Assembly (NCBI GenBank): GCA_001770815.1
Contig: MESD01000124.1
Span: 1 to 64,000, forward strand
Reading direction: 5' to 3'
DNA: 64,000 nt
From: Burkholderiales bacterium RIFCSPHIGHO2_12_FULL_69_20
Lineage (GTDB): Bacteria; Pseudomonadota; Gammaproteobacteria; Burkholderiales; Burkholderiaceae_C
Shown: one piece after another, positions 45,901 to 52,046 of the stretch
Layout of the letters: every line of letters begins with the position of its first letter
Numbering within the stretch: position 1 is the first letter of the stretch
Program-made: the position numbers and the translations under genes
Notes under the pieces: generated by a model
Seen by the model: only the letters and a program-made list of their open reading frames with translations
What the model was told of the DNA's origin: nothing
The model's database searches: none

Positions 45901-46399
45901 CCGGCTGGCCAACGGCGAGGCCGCCGGCAACGGCTACCGCGCCCTGGCCGAGCTCGACAGCAATGCCGACGGCCAGATCGACGCCAGCGACAGCCGCTTC
46001 AGCGAGCTCAAGCTGTGGGTCGACGGTGACCGCGACGGCCAGACCGATGCGGGCGAGTTGCGCGGCCTGGTCGACATGGGCGTGGCATCGCTGGACCTGG
46101 ACTACCTGCTCAGTGGCCGCCTCGACAACGGCAACGCGGTGGCGATGGTCTCGGGCTACACCACCACCGAGGGTGACACCCGCGAGATGGCCGACGTCTG
46201 GTTTGCCAAGGCCGGCCAGTTGAGCGGGGTGCCACAGATCGACGATCTGCTGGCCCCGGCACCCACCGATCTGGCACCGTCGCCGGCCGGCGCGGGCACG
46301 GCGGCCGCCAGCCCGGGTGGTGCGAGTGCCACGATCGCCGCGGTGTCGGTCAACAGCATCGAGGACGAGTTGCTGCGCCACCAGACGCCGCTGATCTGA
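33989..46399 (+). CDS. giant octapeptide-repeat exoprotein with C-terminal Ca-binding region
   Basis: The ATG at 33989 follows a GAAGGA ribosome site and opens an uninterrupted 4136-residue frame. From residue 8 to about 3890 the protein is almost nothing but eight-residue units of the type L-[ST]-[ST]-x-[QDE]-[ILV]-x-[AG], roughly 485 of them. There is no signal peptide, cysteine is absent or very rare, and basic residues are few. The C-terminal region (about 3900-4060) has Asp/Gly-rich loops like those of type I-secreted adhesins: PIVLDLDGNGVSTLS, MDRNADGSINDGSELFG, DSNADGQIDASDSRF, DGDRDGQTDAGEL. It ends with an acidic, hydrophobic tail (VSVNSIEDELLRHQTPLI) suited to a secretion signal. 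No RTX GGxGxD nonapeptides were seen. A TolC/HlyD/ABC set lies 3 kb downstream. Export and a surface or matrix role are inferred; the fold is unknown. Confidence 0.9.
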   Translation: MATIITTLSPAEIAAMTPAQIAALKATDWQAFSIDQIAALSAEQTMAIPPANIGKLVADQVAAFGHDSLAAMSVLQVRAIVPTAITALDSGALEAFTAPQISALTTAQVRAIASTEVPSLSVETLGSLSSLQIAALATAQVDALGADQLQSLSTSQMRGFTTTQVSALAIDDLQALSTLQIAALGTSQVGALTTAQVDALDSDTLAALSTAQVRALSTAAVGTLDAADLNTLSAGQVGALNTAQVRALDATELSTVETRVIASLVSNQVAALTSEQLDTLSSDQLSALSAAQLRALTTTQVARLATEDLNALSASPQFQGLSTAQIAALTTNQIANLDTDDLAALSSAQIRAITTAGIVALDSADIAVLTAEQLAALTTAQIAAIDTADLAGLGNTGLTNLASAQFGALTPEQLASLGSDQLAALGNAQLRGLSTAQIAGLSTDALNALTDSQFAALSSRQIAALTSAQVSQLESADIAALTTAQVRGLNSVQLAALDSADIAALTPTQVASLTTAQLRAIASADMVGLGSDQLAALGSAQIAGLSNAQIDALGSDQLAVLTSSQLRGLSTAQIAALGSDDLNALTPTQLQGLSSRQLDALTSIQIDQLASASLAALSSAQLRALGTEGISALDSNDLAVLSTAQLAGLSTAQIAALPADDIVGLGSDAMASLGSAQIAALTSDQLAALTTDQWGALGATQLRGLGSAQLAALSTDDLNILSNEQFQTLTSKQLSALTTLQAASLESTDLAALSSGQMRGLSTQSVAALDSDDIAALRSDQLAALSSSQLQAITSAALPGLSSDMLATLASKQIRALSTDQIDALSTDQLQALGSTQLRGLSSAQLASLGSDDLNALTAGQFQALTTAQLASLSTDQVAQLATDDLTALSTAQIRGLTSNQIAALDSTDFAVMGTHQIAALSTTQLRALDANDLAGLDADRLNALGSAQMAALSTAQVDAIAGSLSSLGSAQLARLTTAQIASLSTADLNALSADDFGKLSSRQIGALTTDQVANLESADLAALSSAQLRGLNTAGIAALDSADLAVLSADQVAGLSTGQVRAIDSADIAGLDVAAVAALRAGQVTALSNGQLAALTSDQWQALGSTQLRALSTAQLSALASDDLNALTTAQVPTLSNAQVAALTTAQISQLESSDLAALTSGQLRNLSTAAIVALDSTDIAALGSNQVAALSTTQLRAIESADLAGLGDAAIAGLGSAQLAAMSSTQLAALTTDQWVNLAPTALRGLSTSQIAALGSDDLNTLTSTQFQALTTTQLAALTTAQAAALESTDLAALSSAQIRGLSSASVAALDSVDLAVLSPAQVAALTTAQLRAIDAVDLAGLGSTALAGLSTSQLRALSTAQLDSLGSDQWQALGSAQLRGLGTDQIAALASDDLNSLSAPQFQALTSGQIAALGTAQVADLGTALLTALTSTQQRALGTAAIAALDSADLAALGSHQVAAMSTAQLRAIDTAELPGLSTASLSGLGSTQLAAFSTAQLGALTSDQLQVLGTDQLRGLGSTQIASLASDDLNALTTDQFASLNAAQLGALTTAQISSLQSDDLTALSSSQLRALSTAGIAALDSADLAALTDGQLASLSTSQIAAIQSADLAGLSSSQIGVLSAAQVAALTTGQLAALDSVQLQALSSTQIAALGTSQLAGLGSTDLNTLTTEQFAAMSVNQLGALTSAQAANLESADLAALRPDQIRGLGTAALKALDSADLGALDSAQVAGLTTSQLRALESADLVGLSTDALTGLSASQMASLSTSQLAALSSDQLGTLGSTQLRALTSTQIAALGSDDLNALTTEQFSQLTTAQVAALTTRQVAALESADLAGMTTAQIRALGTAAITALDSADLAILSTAQIAALGTSAVRALQTADLAGLSTDGVAALTSSQLASLSTAQLAALGSDQFSALSSTQLRALTTTQVASLTTDDLNALSSVQLASLSTGAIAALSTRQFASLDSADLAVMTTAQIAALTTAQIVALDSTDLAGLGSAQLAALNTAQIAAIQSADIGSLSTDALAGLGSADLAAMGTRVLGALDSAQWQALDTATLRGLSTRQVAALTTEDLNALTTDQFASFTTSSIAALTSKQFASLDSNDLAALSTAQIAALNTSVISSLDGAGLAGLNSAQLGAFSTAQLGAIQSGDMASISAEAIAGLGSKQFSVLSVGQLESLGTAHFDALTTDQLRGLGSTQIAGLTTDNLNALRAETFAGLSTAQVAALTSAQIGALESTDLAMLSSAQIAALSTAGIKALDSNDLAALTADQVPGLTTAQMKALGSADIGALSAEAVSVLSTAQLAVLSTRQLAGLGTDDVQGLGSAQIGALSTAQIAGLSTANLVALTEGQYQALSTAQIAALTTTQVSVMETADLAALDSAQIRALTSAGIKALDSADFAALSDTQVAALTTAQVKAIETADMAGLRAEVLSALGTAQLAALSTAQVAALGSDQLQQLGEDQVKAFTTAQVAAMTTEDLHALTEAQIQALTTAQVAALTSAHAAALDSTDLMALSSSQLQALSTRAIAAFDSTDLAVLSGDQVAGLTTAQLAALQTVDIRGLSAEAVTALSSTQMAALSSSQLAALGTAHFQDLSSAQIAALSTAQIAGMSTANLNALSEDQFRALTTAQIAALTTTQVSALESADLAALGTAQIRAITTAGIVALDSADLAALSVEQVAGLSTAQIVALQTADIGGLSVDAVSALSTAQLSVLSTGQLAALDTAHFVNLNSAQLGALSTAQIAGMSSANLNALNEEQFSGLGTAQIAALTTTQVSLLETADLAAMGTAQIRAITTAGIVALDSADFAALSDSQLAALTTAQVQAIGTADIVGLRADVLAGLGSDQIAALSTAQVAALGSDQLRQLTDAQIEAFSTRQITAMTSEDLNALTESQFRALSTAQIAALGTAQASALATASLAVLDSAQLQALSTRNIATLDSADITALSAEQLAGLSTQQIRAIASDAIAGIGVDEIGSLGTAQIAALSTLQLDLMSDAQRQQLTDQQVQALTTTQIARMGTDDLNSLTATQFTALTTAQVAAFTTEQADALVAADLAALGTAQVQALSTRNVGTLDSVDIAALGADQLAAMGTAQIRAISSAAIVGIGVDEIGSLGTAQIAALTTLQLGEMSDAQRQQLSADQLQALSTLQIARLESADLNGLTEDQFRALTTAQIAALTTTQASLLQAADLAALDSAQIQALSTRNIAAFDSADVAALGADQLAAMTTHQIRAIGSDQIVGIGADEIGSLSTAQIAALTTLQLGEMSDAQRQQLSAAQVQALTTVQIARMATDDLNSLTEDQFRALTTEQIAKLTTSQASMLQAADLAALDSAQIQALSTRSLVTLDSVDIAALTADQLAALTTHQIRAITSDAIAGIGADEIGSLGTAQIAALTTVQLDVMSDAQRQQFTADQVKALTTAQIISLETADLNSLTEDQFRALTTAQIAALTTTQASLLQAADLAALDSAQIQSLSTRSVSAFDSADIAALTADQLAAMTTTQIRAIGSAQVIGIGADEIGSLGTAQIAAMSTAQLDAMSDGQRQQLTEQQLQGMTTAQVASLSSDDLNSLTADQFSYLTTAQIVALGSADVGLMQTADLAALTTAQIVALETADLVALSSVQIGVLNEDQLVAMTTAQIRAIESADLAGLSNSSISVLTSAQIGALGTDQLNALSDSQLQSLTEQQVQGLSTAQIATLATENLNALTGDQFTALTTAQVVALTSVQVGLLTTEDFGSFTTAQIAAMETLDIAQLSSDQLAALNGDHIGAMSSSQIRALTTDALAGLAPADFNEFGSAQIQALSQTQIEGLTTANIAGLDAGLIATLTTQQIGWLATDDFVAMDGGQVASLTTAQIVAMSDGQADALDAADIQGMGMAEVTQLDLHTLTGARLAAAQSMGVSPIVLDLDGNGVSTLSAQDGVQFDLLANGQSSQVGWVGGNDGLLVMDRNADGSINDGSELFGTATRLANGEAAGNGYRALAELDSNADGQIDASDSRFSELKLWVDGDRDGQTDAGELRGLVDMGVASLDLDYLLSGRLDNGNAVAMVSGYTTTEGDTREMADVWFAKAGQLSGVPQIDDLLAPAPTDLAPSPAGAGTAAASPGGASATIAAVSVNSIEDELLRHQTPLI
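34010..45650 (+). repeat. octapeptide (24-nt) array organised in 408-nt super-repeats
   Basis: The basic unit is 24 nt. Every 17 units a distinctive octad containing [DE]DLNAL recurs. Its Asn codon was located at 34916, 35327, 35735, 36143, 36551, 36956, 37364 and then every 408 nt to 45116; several later copies carry other residues at the same register. Counting a DLQAL copy at 34508, 26 intervals fit 408 nt, apart from one of 411 and one of 405 that cancel. Codon choice varies between copies, so the array is constrained at the protein level and is not a recent DNA amplification. Confidence 0.9.
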
Positions 46400-46405
46400 C
46401 GGCCC

Positions 46406-46432
46406 GCGGGCGGCGCAACACCGGCCGCCCGC
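46406..46432. repeat. inverted repeat just after the giant gene
   Basis: GCGGGCGGC and GCCGCCCGC form nine-base perfect arms with a nine-base loop, starting 7 bp after the stop. There is no T run. It may help stop transcription together with the next hairpin. Confidence 0.4.
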
Positions 46433-46455
46433 ACGCCGCGTCACCCGCCCCCACC

Positions 46456-46490
46456 GGCCCGCCAGGCTTGCCTGCGCGGGCCGCTTCTTT
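46456..46490 (+). terminator. intrinsic-type terminator after the giant gene
   Basis: A GC-rich stem runs GGCCCGCCAGGC against GCCTGCGCGGGCC with a short loop and one bulged base. It is followed by GCTTCTTT on the plus strand. This is a reasonable terminator for the 12.4-kb gene. Confidence 0.55.
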
Positions 46491-46621
46491 GGGCGCCACC
46501 AAAACAAACTGCGGATCAACGGCCGGTCAGCTCCACCCTTCCCGATCGGCGGGCTCTGGCAAAGTCAGCGCTGGCGGTCCGGTCTGGCCCGGGCCATCCC
46601 CTGCCGCAGGACGCCCTCACC

Positions 46622-47434
46622 ATGCCCCCCGTACATCTGCACCAGATCGCCTACTCGGCGGCCACCCTGGCCGCCATCGAGCCGGGTTATGCCCTGCTCG
46701 ACAACCTCGACAACGCCCGGCCCGACTGGTACGAGTACTGGCCGATGCGCCGCTTCCTGCAGCAGCAGCCTTTGGACGAGGCCGCGTTCTACGGCTTCTT
46801 CAGCCCCAAGTTCGGCGCCAAGACGCAGCTGTCGCATGCCGACGTGGTGGGCTTCGTGCAGGCGCACGCGGCGCAGGCCGACGTGCTGCTGTTCTCGCCC
46901 CAGCCCGACATGGCGGCCTTCTTCCTCAACGTGTTCGAGCAGGGCGAGACCTTCGACGCCGGCCTGATCGACGCCTTCGAGGGCCTGCTTGCGCGCATCG
47001 GCCGGCCCACCGGGCTGCGCCAGCTGGTGATGGATTCGCGCAGCACCGTGTTCTCGAACTACTTCGTGGCGCGGCCGGCGTTCTGGCGCGAGTGGCTGGC
47101 CGTCAACGAGGCCTTGTTCAGCACCTGCGAGGGGCCCGACAGCCCGCTCAAGCAGGCCTTGACGGTGAGCACCAGCTACCAGGGGGCGCAGCGCAAGGTG
47201 TTCCTGCAGGAGCGGGTGGCGTCGTACCTGTTGAGCACCCAGCCGCAGTGGCGGTCGGTGGCGGCCAACCCCTACGGCTTCGGCTGGTCGATGTCGCGGC
47301 TGCGCGAGTTTCCGACCGAGGCCGTGATCAGCGATGCGCTGAAGATGGCCCTGCGCGAGACCGGCTGGGGCGAGTACCGCAAGGCCTTTGCCGAGATTCG
47401 CGCCCGCTGCTTCCAGGCCGCGCCCAAGGCCTGA
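46622..47434 (+). CDS. uncharacterised protein near glycosyltransferase genes
   Basis: This 270-residue soluble protein has no signal peptide. It opens MPPVHLHQIAYSAATLAAIE, then LDNLDNARPDWYEYWPMRRF, FYGFFSPKFGAKTQLSHADV and VMDSRSTVFSNYFVARPAFW. I recognise no family with certainty. Similar pieces occur beside polysaccharide and glycosyltransferase genes in other proteobacteria, as here with a glycosyltransferase-like gene directly convergent. The start at 46622 gives the shown N-terminus. A role in glycan synthesis is a guess from context. Confidence 0.7.
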   Translation: MPPVHLHQIAYSAATLAAIEPGYALLDNLDNARPDWYEYWPMRRFLQQQPLDEAAFYGFFSPKFGAKTQLSHADVVGFVQAHAAQADVLLFSPQPDMAAFFLNVFEQGETFDAGLIDAFEGLLARIGRPTGLRQLVMDSRSTVFSNYFVARPAFWREWLAVNEALFSTCEGPDSPLKQALTVSTSYQGAQRKVFLQERVASYLLSTQPQWRSVAANPYGFGWSMSRLREFPTEAVISDALKMALRETGWGEYRKAFAEIRARCFQAAPKA

Positions 47435-47452
47435 TCAGCGCGTTCAGCGCGA

Positions 47453-48349
47453 TCAGCGCCAGTTCGAGCGGATCAGGCCGTCGGTCTCGCCCACCAGGTC
47501 GGCATGGCCGGCCTTGGTCAGGTTGGTGACGTAGCGGCTGGCGCGCTGGGCGTAGATGTCGGCGAACTCGGTCAACACCTTGGGCCGCAGCAACTGGTAG
47601 TAGACGAACTCTAGGTTCGACAGGCGCGAGCCGGGGTTGTAGAAGTACGGCTCGAAGAAGCCGACATGCAGGATCTCGACCCCCAGCAGCGTGGGCGACA
47701 GGCGGTTGGCCTGGGTCACCCGGTGCGGTGTGCGCAGGATCGAGAAGGTGGTGTCCACCGGCATGTGGGCGATGCCCGGATCGATCGGGTCGACCACCCG
47801 GGCCTGGCCACGGTAGGCCGCCAGGTCCTGCATGCCCTCGGGTGTGCGGGCAAAGCTGGGGTCGTGGTCGAAGTCGATCGGCAGGTAGTGCGGCAGGCTG
47901 GGCGCAAACACCGGAAACTGCCGCGCATGCTCGAGCGAGATGCGGATGTAGAGAAACGCGCCCAGCTTCTGCAGCTCGGGGTGCGCGTCCATGCGGGCCA
48001 CGGCCACCTCGTCGAAAGCCTGCGCCCCGCCGCGGTTGTCGACCACGCAGTCGTTGTCGGTGATGACGTAGTAGCGCCCGGCCTGGTCCAGCGCCGGCGC
48101 GGCAAAGGCATCGAGCGCGCGGCCGATCACCGGCGCGTCGATCTGGTGCACCGCCTGTACCTTGCCGCAGTCCAGGTACTCCTGCGTGAAGTCGGTCCAG
48201 TACGTCAGGATCGTCGGCGGCACGAAGCGCGCATTCCAGCCGTTGTTGATCAGCGTGATGCGCGGCGGCGCGCTGGCGTTGGCCAGGATCGCATCCACCG
48301 TCATGCGGGTGAAGTCCGTGCGCCCGAAACAGAGGATGAAGTAGTCCAT
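47453..48349 (-). CDS. glycosyltransferase-like protein (GT-A type)
   Basis: The 298-residue protein opens MDYFILCFGRTDFTRMTVDA, an N-terminal strand-helix of nucleotide-sugar enzymes. The likely metal-binding acidic motif is YYVITDNDCVVDNRG (D-x-D type). VDTTFSILRTPHRVT and GVEILHVGFFEPYFY follow in the acceptor half. It is separated by 7 bp from the methyltransferase gene upstream, so the two are co-transcribed. Donor and acceptor are unknown. The acceptor could be a surface glycan or a protein exported by the adjacent system. Confidence 0.65.
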   Translation of the reverse strand: MDYFILCFGRTDFTRMTVDAILANASAPPRITLINNGWNARFVPPTILTYWTDFTQEYLDCGKVQAVHQIDAPVIGRALDAFAAPALDQAGRYYVITDNDCVVDNRGGAQAFDEVAVARMDAHPELQKLGAFLYIRISLEHARQFPVFAPSLPHYLPIDFDHDPSFARTPEGMQDLAAYRGQARVVDPIDPGIAHMPVDTTFSILRTPHRVTQANRLSPTLLGVEILHVGFFEPYFYNPGSRLSNLEFVYYQLLRPKVLTEFADIYAQRASRYVTNLTKAGHADLVGETDGLIRSNWR

Positions 48350-48356
48350 CGCCAGT

Positions 48357-49109
48357 TCAACCGGTGAACTTGCCGCCGAAGGTCTGCACCTGCGCCGAGT
48401 CGCCCACCTGCAGGCGCTCGCCCAGCTTGTCGTGGCCCGGCGTCATCGCCTTGCGGATGGTGATGATGGAGTTGCGGAACTCCAGGCTGTCGATCCAGCC
48501 CTCGGTGATGAAGGCCGGCGTCGTGCGCAGGTCGAAGAAGGTGCGCAGGTAGTGCTTGATCTCGACCTGGTCGGCCCAGAACTGGTGGCTGGTCACGTCG
48601 ACCAGGCGCTTGAAGAAGGCATAGGCGCCGTAGTCGTTGAGCACGCCGCCGCCGAAGTCGTTCATGTACAGGCAGTGGCAGTCCTCGACCACGTACACCC
48701 CGCCCGGGCTGAGCAGCGGGAAGTAGTTGATGAACGCGTTGATGATGTCCACCGAGCGGTGCGAGCCGTCGTCGATGACGATGTCGAACTGCGGCGTGAT
48801 GTCCTGGATGGCCTTGAAGGCCGCCGGCCCGTTGGCATCACCCACCACCACGTTGATGCGCGGGTCGTCGTAGCGCAGCGTGCTGCAGCGCGGATCGATG
48901 TCGCAGCCCACGAAGCGCCGTGCCTCGGGAAAGTACTGCGCCCAGGTCTCGAGCGAGCCGCCGTTCTGGATGCCGATCTCCAGCAAACGCACCGGCGAGA
49001 AGCGCAGCGGCGAGAACAGCCGGTCGTAGTACGGCAGGTAGGACGACCACTTGTCGCTGACCTTGCCGGTCTTGCTGCGGTGCAGTTGCTCGATCGAAGG
49101 ATGGTTCAT
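48357..49109 (-). CDS. class I SAM-dependent methyltransferase
   Basis: The protein has 250 residues. Motif I is RLLEIGIQNGGSLETWAQYF, the acidic end of strand 2 is FVGCDIDPRC, and FDIVIDDGSHRSVDIINAF with LLSPGGVYVVEDCHCLYMND resembles sugar O-methyltransferases of natural-product pathways. Its position next to a glycosyltransferase suggests methylation of a sugar. The ATG at 49109 has MNHPSIEQLHRSKTGKVSDK as the N-terminus. Confidence 0.8.
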   Translation of the reverse strand: MNHPSIEQLHRSKTGKVSDKWSSYLPYYDRLFSPLRFSPVRLLEIGIQNGGSLETWAQYFPEARRFVGCDIDPRCSTLRYDDPRINVVVGDANGPAAFKAIQDITPQFDIVIDDGSHRSVDIINAFINYFPLLSPGGVYVVEDCHCLYMNDFGGGVLNDYGAYAFFKRLVDVTSHQFWADQVEIKHYLRTFFDLRTTPAFITEGWIDSLEFRNSIITIRKAMTPGHDKLGERLQVGDSAQVQTFGGKFTG

Positions 49110-49231
49110 TGCAGAGTCCTCTGGGGGTGGTCAGCGGCCGCGTGCCATCAGGCGCCGGCTGGTCCGGGTGGATCGTGGGATGGCGAATCGGGGTGGGTGG
49201 TGTCGGGGGCGTGTGCTCGGGGGAGGCGCCG

Positions 49232-50632
49232 TCACTGCAGCCAGGACGTCAGACCGACGCCCAGCGAGGTGAGCATGGCGTTCATCTGTTGCCCGTCGTG
49301 CAGCGCGTTGGCGTACTGCACGCGCATGTTGTAGTGGTCGTTCTCGGCGGCGATCACGTCGAACAGCGAGCGCCGCCCCAGCTGCTGCCACTGCTGCAGC
49401 GTGAAGTTGCGCAGCCGGTCGCTGTCGCGCAGCACCAGGCCCACGCGGCGCAGGCGGTCGAACGCCGCGCCGGCCTGCTCGTGCACCTCGGCGATGCGCT
49501 GGCGGCGCTGCTCCAGTGCCTCGGCGCGCTGCAGCAGCGCGGCCTCGGCGCGCTTGCGCGCGGCCTGGGTCGAATGTTCGATGGCCGGGTTGATCAACGG
49601 GATGGTCAGCGTGACCCCCGCACTCAGCCCGGTGTTGCGCGGATTGCCGCCGCCCAGTGCCAGCTGGGCGTTGCCGCCCACGTTCCAGCTCAGCTGCGGC
49701 TTGTTGCCGGCCTCGACCACGCGCACGATCTCGCGCAGCGCGGCGGCATTGGCGCCCAGCTGGTTGATGTCGTTGGAGCGCTCGGCCGCGGCCAGCACCG
49801 TGGGCAGCTCGGGCACGGCCAGCAGCAGCGTGCCCATGCCCTCGATGCCGGGCAGGCCGTCGCCGACGATGCGGCGCAGCTTGGCCTCCACCTGGCGCGC
49901 CTGCGACTGCGCCTGCACCTGCTGCAGCTCGGCCTGCTGGTATTGCTTGCGCGCCTGCACCAGCTCGCTGGCGCGGCCCTTGTCGGCGGCCACGATGGTC
50001 TCCAGCGCCTGCACCAGGCAGCCCATCTTGCGCACGTTCTGGCCGTAGATCACCACCTGCATGCGGTAGCGGCTGCGCTCGAAGGCCAGCGAGGTGGTGG
50101 CCAGGGTGATCTGCTCCTGCGTCGACAGCAGGCCCAGCCGCGCGGCCTCGGCCTGCTGGCGCCGCCAGTCGACGATGCGGTCGCTGCGCCCGCCGTCGTA
50201 CAGCATCTGGCTCATCGTGACCCCGGCGCGCGCCTGCAACTGGGCGGTGTTGCCGTCGTTGCCGGCATTGAGCGCCGGGCTGAGCGTGGCATTGAAGTAG
50301 GCCTGCGGCCGCTTGCTGGCCTGGGCTTCGGCCACGTCCTGCCCCGCGGCCTCGGCCAGCAGGCGGGCCGCACCGATGCCGTTGCTGCGCGCCAGCGCCT
50401 CGTGCACCAGGCCCAGCAGCACGTTGCGCGGCTCCACCGGCACGCTGGGCGCGGCCGGCGTCGGGCTGGCGGCTTCGAGCTTCTCGTCGTCCATGCAGTT
50501 GGCCTGGGCCAGGCCGGCCGCCAATACCAGCAGCGCTGCGCCCAGCGACGGCAGTCGCCGGCCCAGGCGTCGCCGCGGCCCGCTCAGGCGCGGACGTGGC
50601 ACGACGGGAAAAGGGGGCGGCGGGTTCATCAC
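49232..50632 (-). CDS. TolC-family outer-membrane channel of a type I secretion system
   Basis: This 466-residue outer-membrane efflux protein has an N-terminal signal-like hydrophobic segment (LPSLGAALLVLAAGLAQANC) and the two tandem helical-barrel repeats of the family. Examples are AEAQASKRPQAYFNATLSPA, VTMSQMLYDGGRSDRIVDWR, VTLTIPLINPAIEHSTQAAR and DSDRLRNFTLQQWQQLGRRS. It would form the exit duct for the HlyD/ABC pair encoded upstream on the same strand. A second Met directly follows the first. The 190 bp before it may carry its own promoter. Confidence 0.9.
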   Translation of the reverse strand: MMNPPPPFPVVPRPRLSGPRRRLGRRLPSLGAALLVLAAGLAQANCMDDEKLEAASPTPAAPSVPVEPRNVLLGLVHEALARSNGIGAARLLAEAAGQDVAEAQASKRPQAYFNATLSPALNAGNDGNTAQLQARAGVTMSQMLYDGGRSDRIVDWRRQQAEAARLGLLSTQEQITLATTSLAFERSRYRMQVVIYGQNVRKMGCLVQALETIVAADKGRASELVQARKQYQQAELQQVQAQSQARQVEAKLRRIVGDGLPGIEGMGTLLLAVPELPTVLAAAERSNDINQLGANAAALREIVRVVEAGNKPQLSWNVGGNAQLALGGGNPRNTGLSAGVTLTIPLINPAIEHSTQAARKRAEAALLQRAEALEQRRQRIAEVHEQAGAAFDRLRRVGLVLRDSDRLRNFTLQQWQQLGRRSLFDVIAAENDHYNMRVQYANALHDGQQMNAMLTSLGVGLTSWLQ

Positions 50633-50822
50633 GGCGGGCGGTGCGACAGACTTGACGGCAGGGTTCCTGACGGCACGGAGGAGCGGTCAGATCGGTCTCA
50701 AGTAGACGCCGCAGCGGCCGAAGGCGATCGGCTGAATGCCGCCGGTTTTGGCCGCCAAATCGCCCGAGCGGGCGGTGCCAGGGGCTGGCTCGGCGCTGGC
50801 CCACCCGCCGGCGGGCAGGGCC

Positions 50823-52046
50823 TCAGCGCTCGGTGAACGCTTCGGTGGCCTTCATCATCGGGCGCAGCACGAAGCTCAGCACCGAGCGGCGGCCGACGCG
50901 GATCTCGGCGCTGCCCACCATGCCGGGCAGCACCGTCAGCGGCTTGCCGCCGGCCTTCAGCGTGGACGGATCGGCGCGCACCAGCGCGCGGTACCAGGTG
51001 CTGTTGGCGCTGGTCGCGGCCTGGCTGCGGTCGCTGTCGCCCAGCGCGTCGGGGCTGAGCACCTCCACCTTGCCGTGCAGGCTGCCGTAGACGGTGTACT
51101 CATAGGCCGACAGCTTGATCTCCACCGGATGCCCCACCCGCACGAAGCCGATGTCGGCCGGCTTGATGCGCAGCTCGACCAGCACCTGGTCGTCCACCGG
51201 CACGATCTCCATCACCGGCGCGCCGGCGGTGACCACACCACCCAGCGTATTGATGCGGATGTTCTTGACCAGGCCGCGCACCGGTGAGGTCAGCACCGTG
51301 CGCCTGAGGATGTCGTCGCGCACCACCTGCTGCTCGCCCAGCATGGTCAGCTCGGTCTGCACCCGCACCAGCTCGGCGCTGGCATCCTGGCGGAAGCGGT
51401 TGATGCGCTCCTGCGTGGTCAGGTTCAGGTCGTTGACCTGGCGGCGCAGGCGCATCACCTCCACCTCGCTCATCAGGCCCTTGGCCGACATGGCCTGCGC
51501 CATCGCCAGCTCACGCTCGAGCAGGCGCTGGTTGCGCTGGCTGGACGCCACCGCCTCGGTGAGCGCACGCCGGCGCGCGTTGTACGAATCGGTCTCGCTC
51601 TGCGTGACCTGCGGCACCGCCTCCAGCTCGCGGGGGAACGCCAGCGGCCGGCCGGTGGCCTCGGCCTGCAGCCGCACCACGGTGGCCATCATCGCCAGGC
51701 GCTTCAGCCGCCCCTCGTTCTGCTGCGCCTCCACCCGGGTCGGGTCCAGCAGGGCCAGCGGCTGGCCGGCGACCACCGCCTCGCCTTCACGCACCTTCAG
51801 CTCGCGCAGGATGCCGCCTTCCAGGCTGGCGATCACCTGCTCGCGGCCAACCGGGATCACGCGGCTGTCGGCGCGGGTGATCATGTCCACCTGCGCCAGC
51901 GCCGCCCAGGCCGTGGCCACCGCCAGCGCGGCCAGCATCAGGTAGATGGCCCAGGTGGCCGCCGCCGCGGGCTCGTTCTCCTGCGCCGCCTGCAGCGGCG
52001 TCAGGAACGCGAGATCGCCGCTGTGCAGCGGACGGGGGGCCGTCAT
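50823..52046 (-). CDS. HlyD-family periplasmic adaptor of the type I secretion system
   Basis: This 407-residue membrane fusion protein has a single N-terminal transmembrane helix (AIYLMLAALAVATAWAALAQ). A lipoyl half-motif (VIASLEGGILRELKVREGEA) and a long coiled-coil hairpin follow, then the second lipoyl half and beta barrel (TSPVRGLVKNIRINTLGGVV, PADIGFVRVGHPVEIKLSAY). It overlaps the ABC gene stop by four bases, so the two subunits are translationally coupled. Confidence 0.92.
   Translation of the reverse strand: MTAPRPLHSGDLAFLTPLQAAQENEPAAAATWAIYLMLAALAVATAWAALAQVDMITRADSRVIPVGREQVIASLEGGILRELKVREGEAVVAGQPLALLDPTRVEAQQNEGRLKRLAMMATVVRLQAEATGRPLAFPRELEAVPQVTQSETDSYNARRRALTEAVASSQRNQRLLERELAMAQAMSAKGLMSEVEVMRLRRQVNDLNLTTQERINRFRQDASAELVRVQTELTMLGEQQVVRDDILRRTVLTSPVRGLVKNIRINTLGGVVTAGAPVMEIVPVDDQVLVELRIKPADIGFVRVGHPVEIKLSAYEYTVYGSLHGKVEVLSPDALGDSDRSQAATSANSTWYRALVRADPSTLKAGGKPLTVLPGMVGSAEIRVGRRSVLSFVLRPMMKATEAFTER

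Noticed and set aside
45700-46399. An RTX toxin assignment for the giant protein.
   Set aside because: No GGxGxDxUx nonapeptides were found. The acidic loops are of the D-x-[DN]-x-[DN]-G type, so only a general calcium-binding-like label is used.
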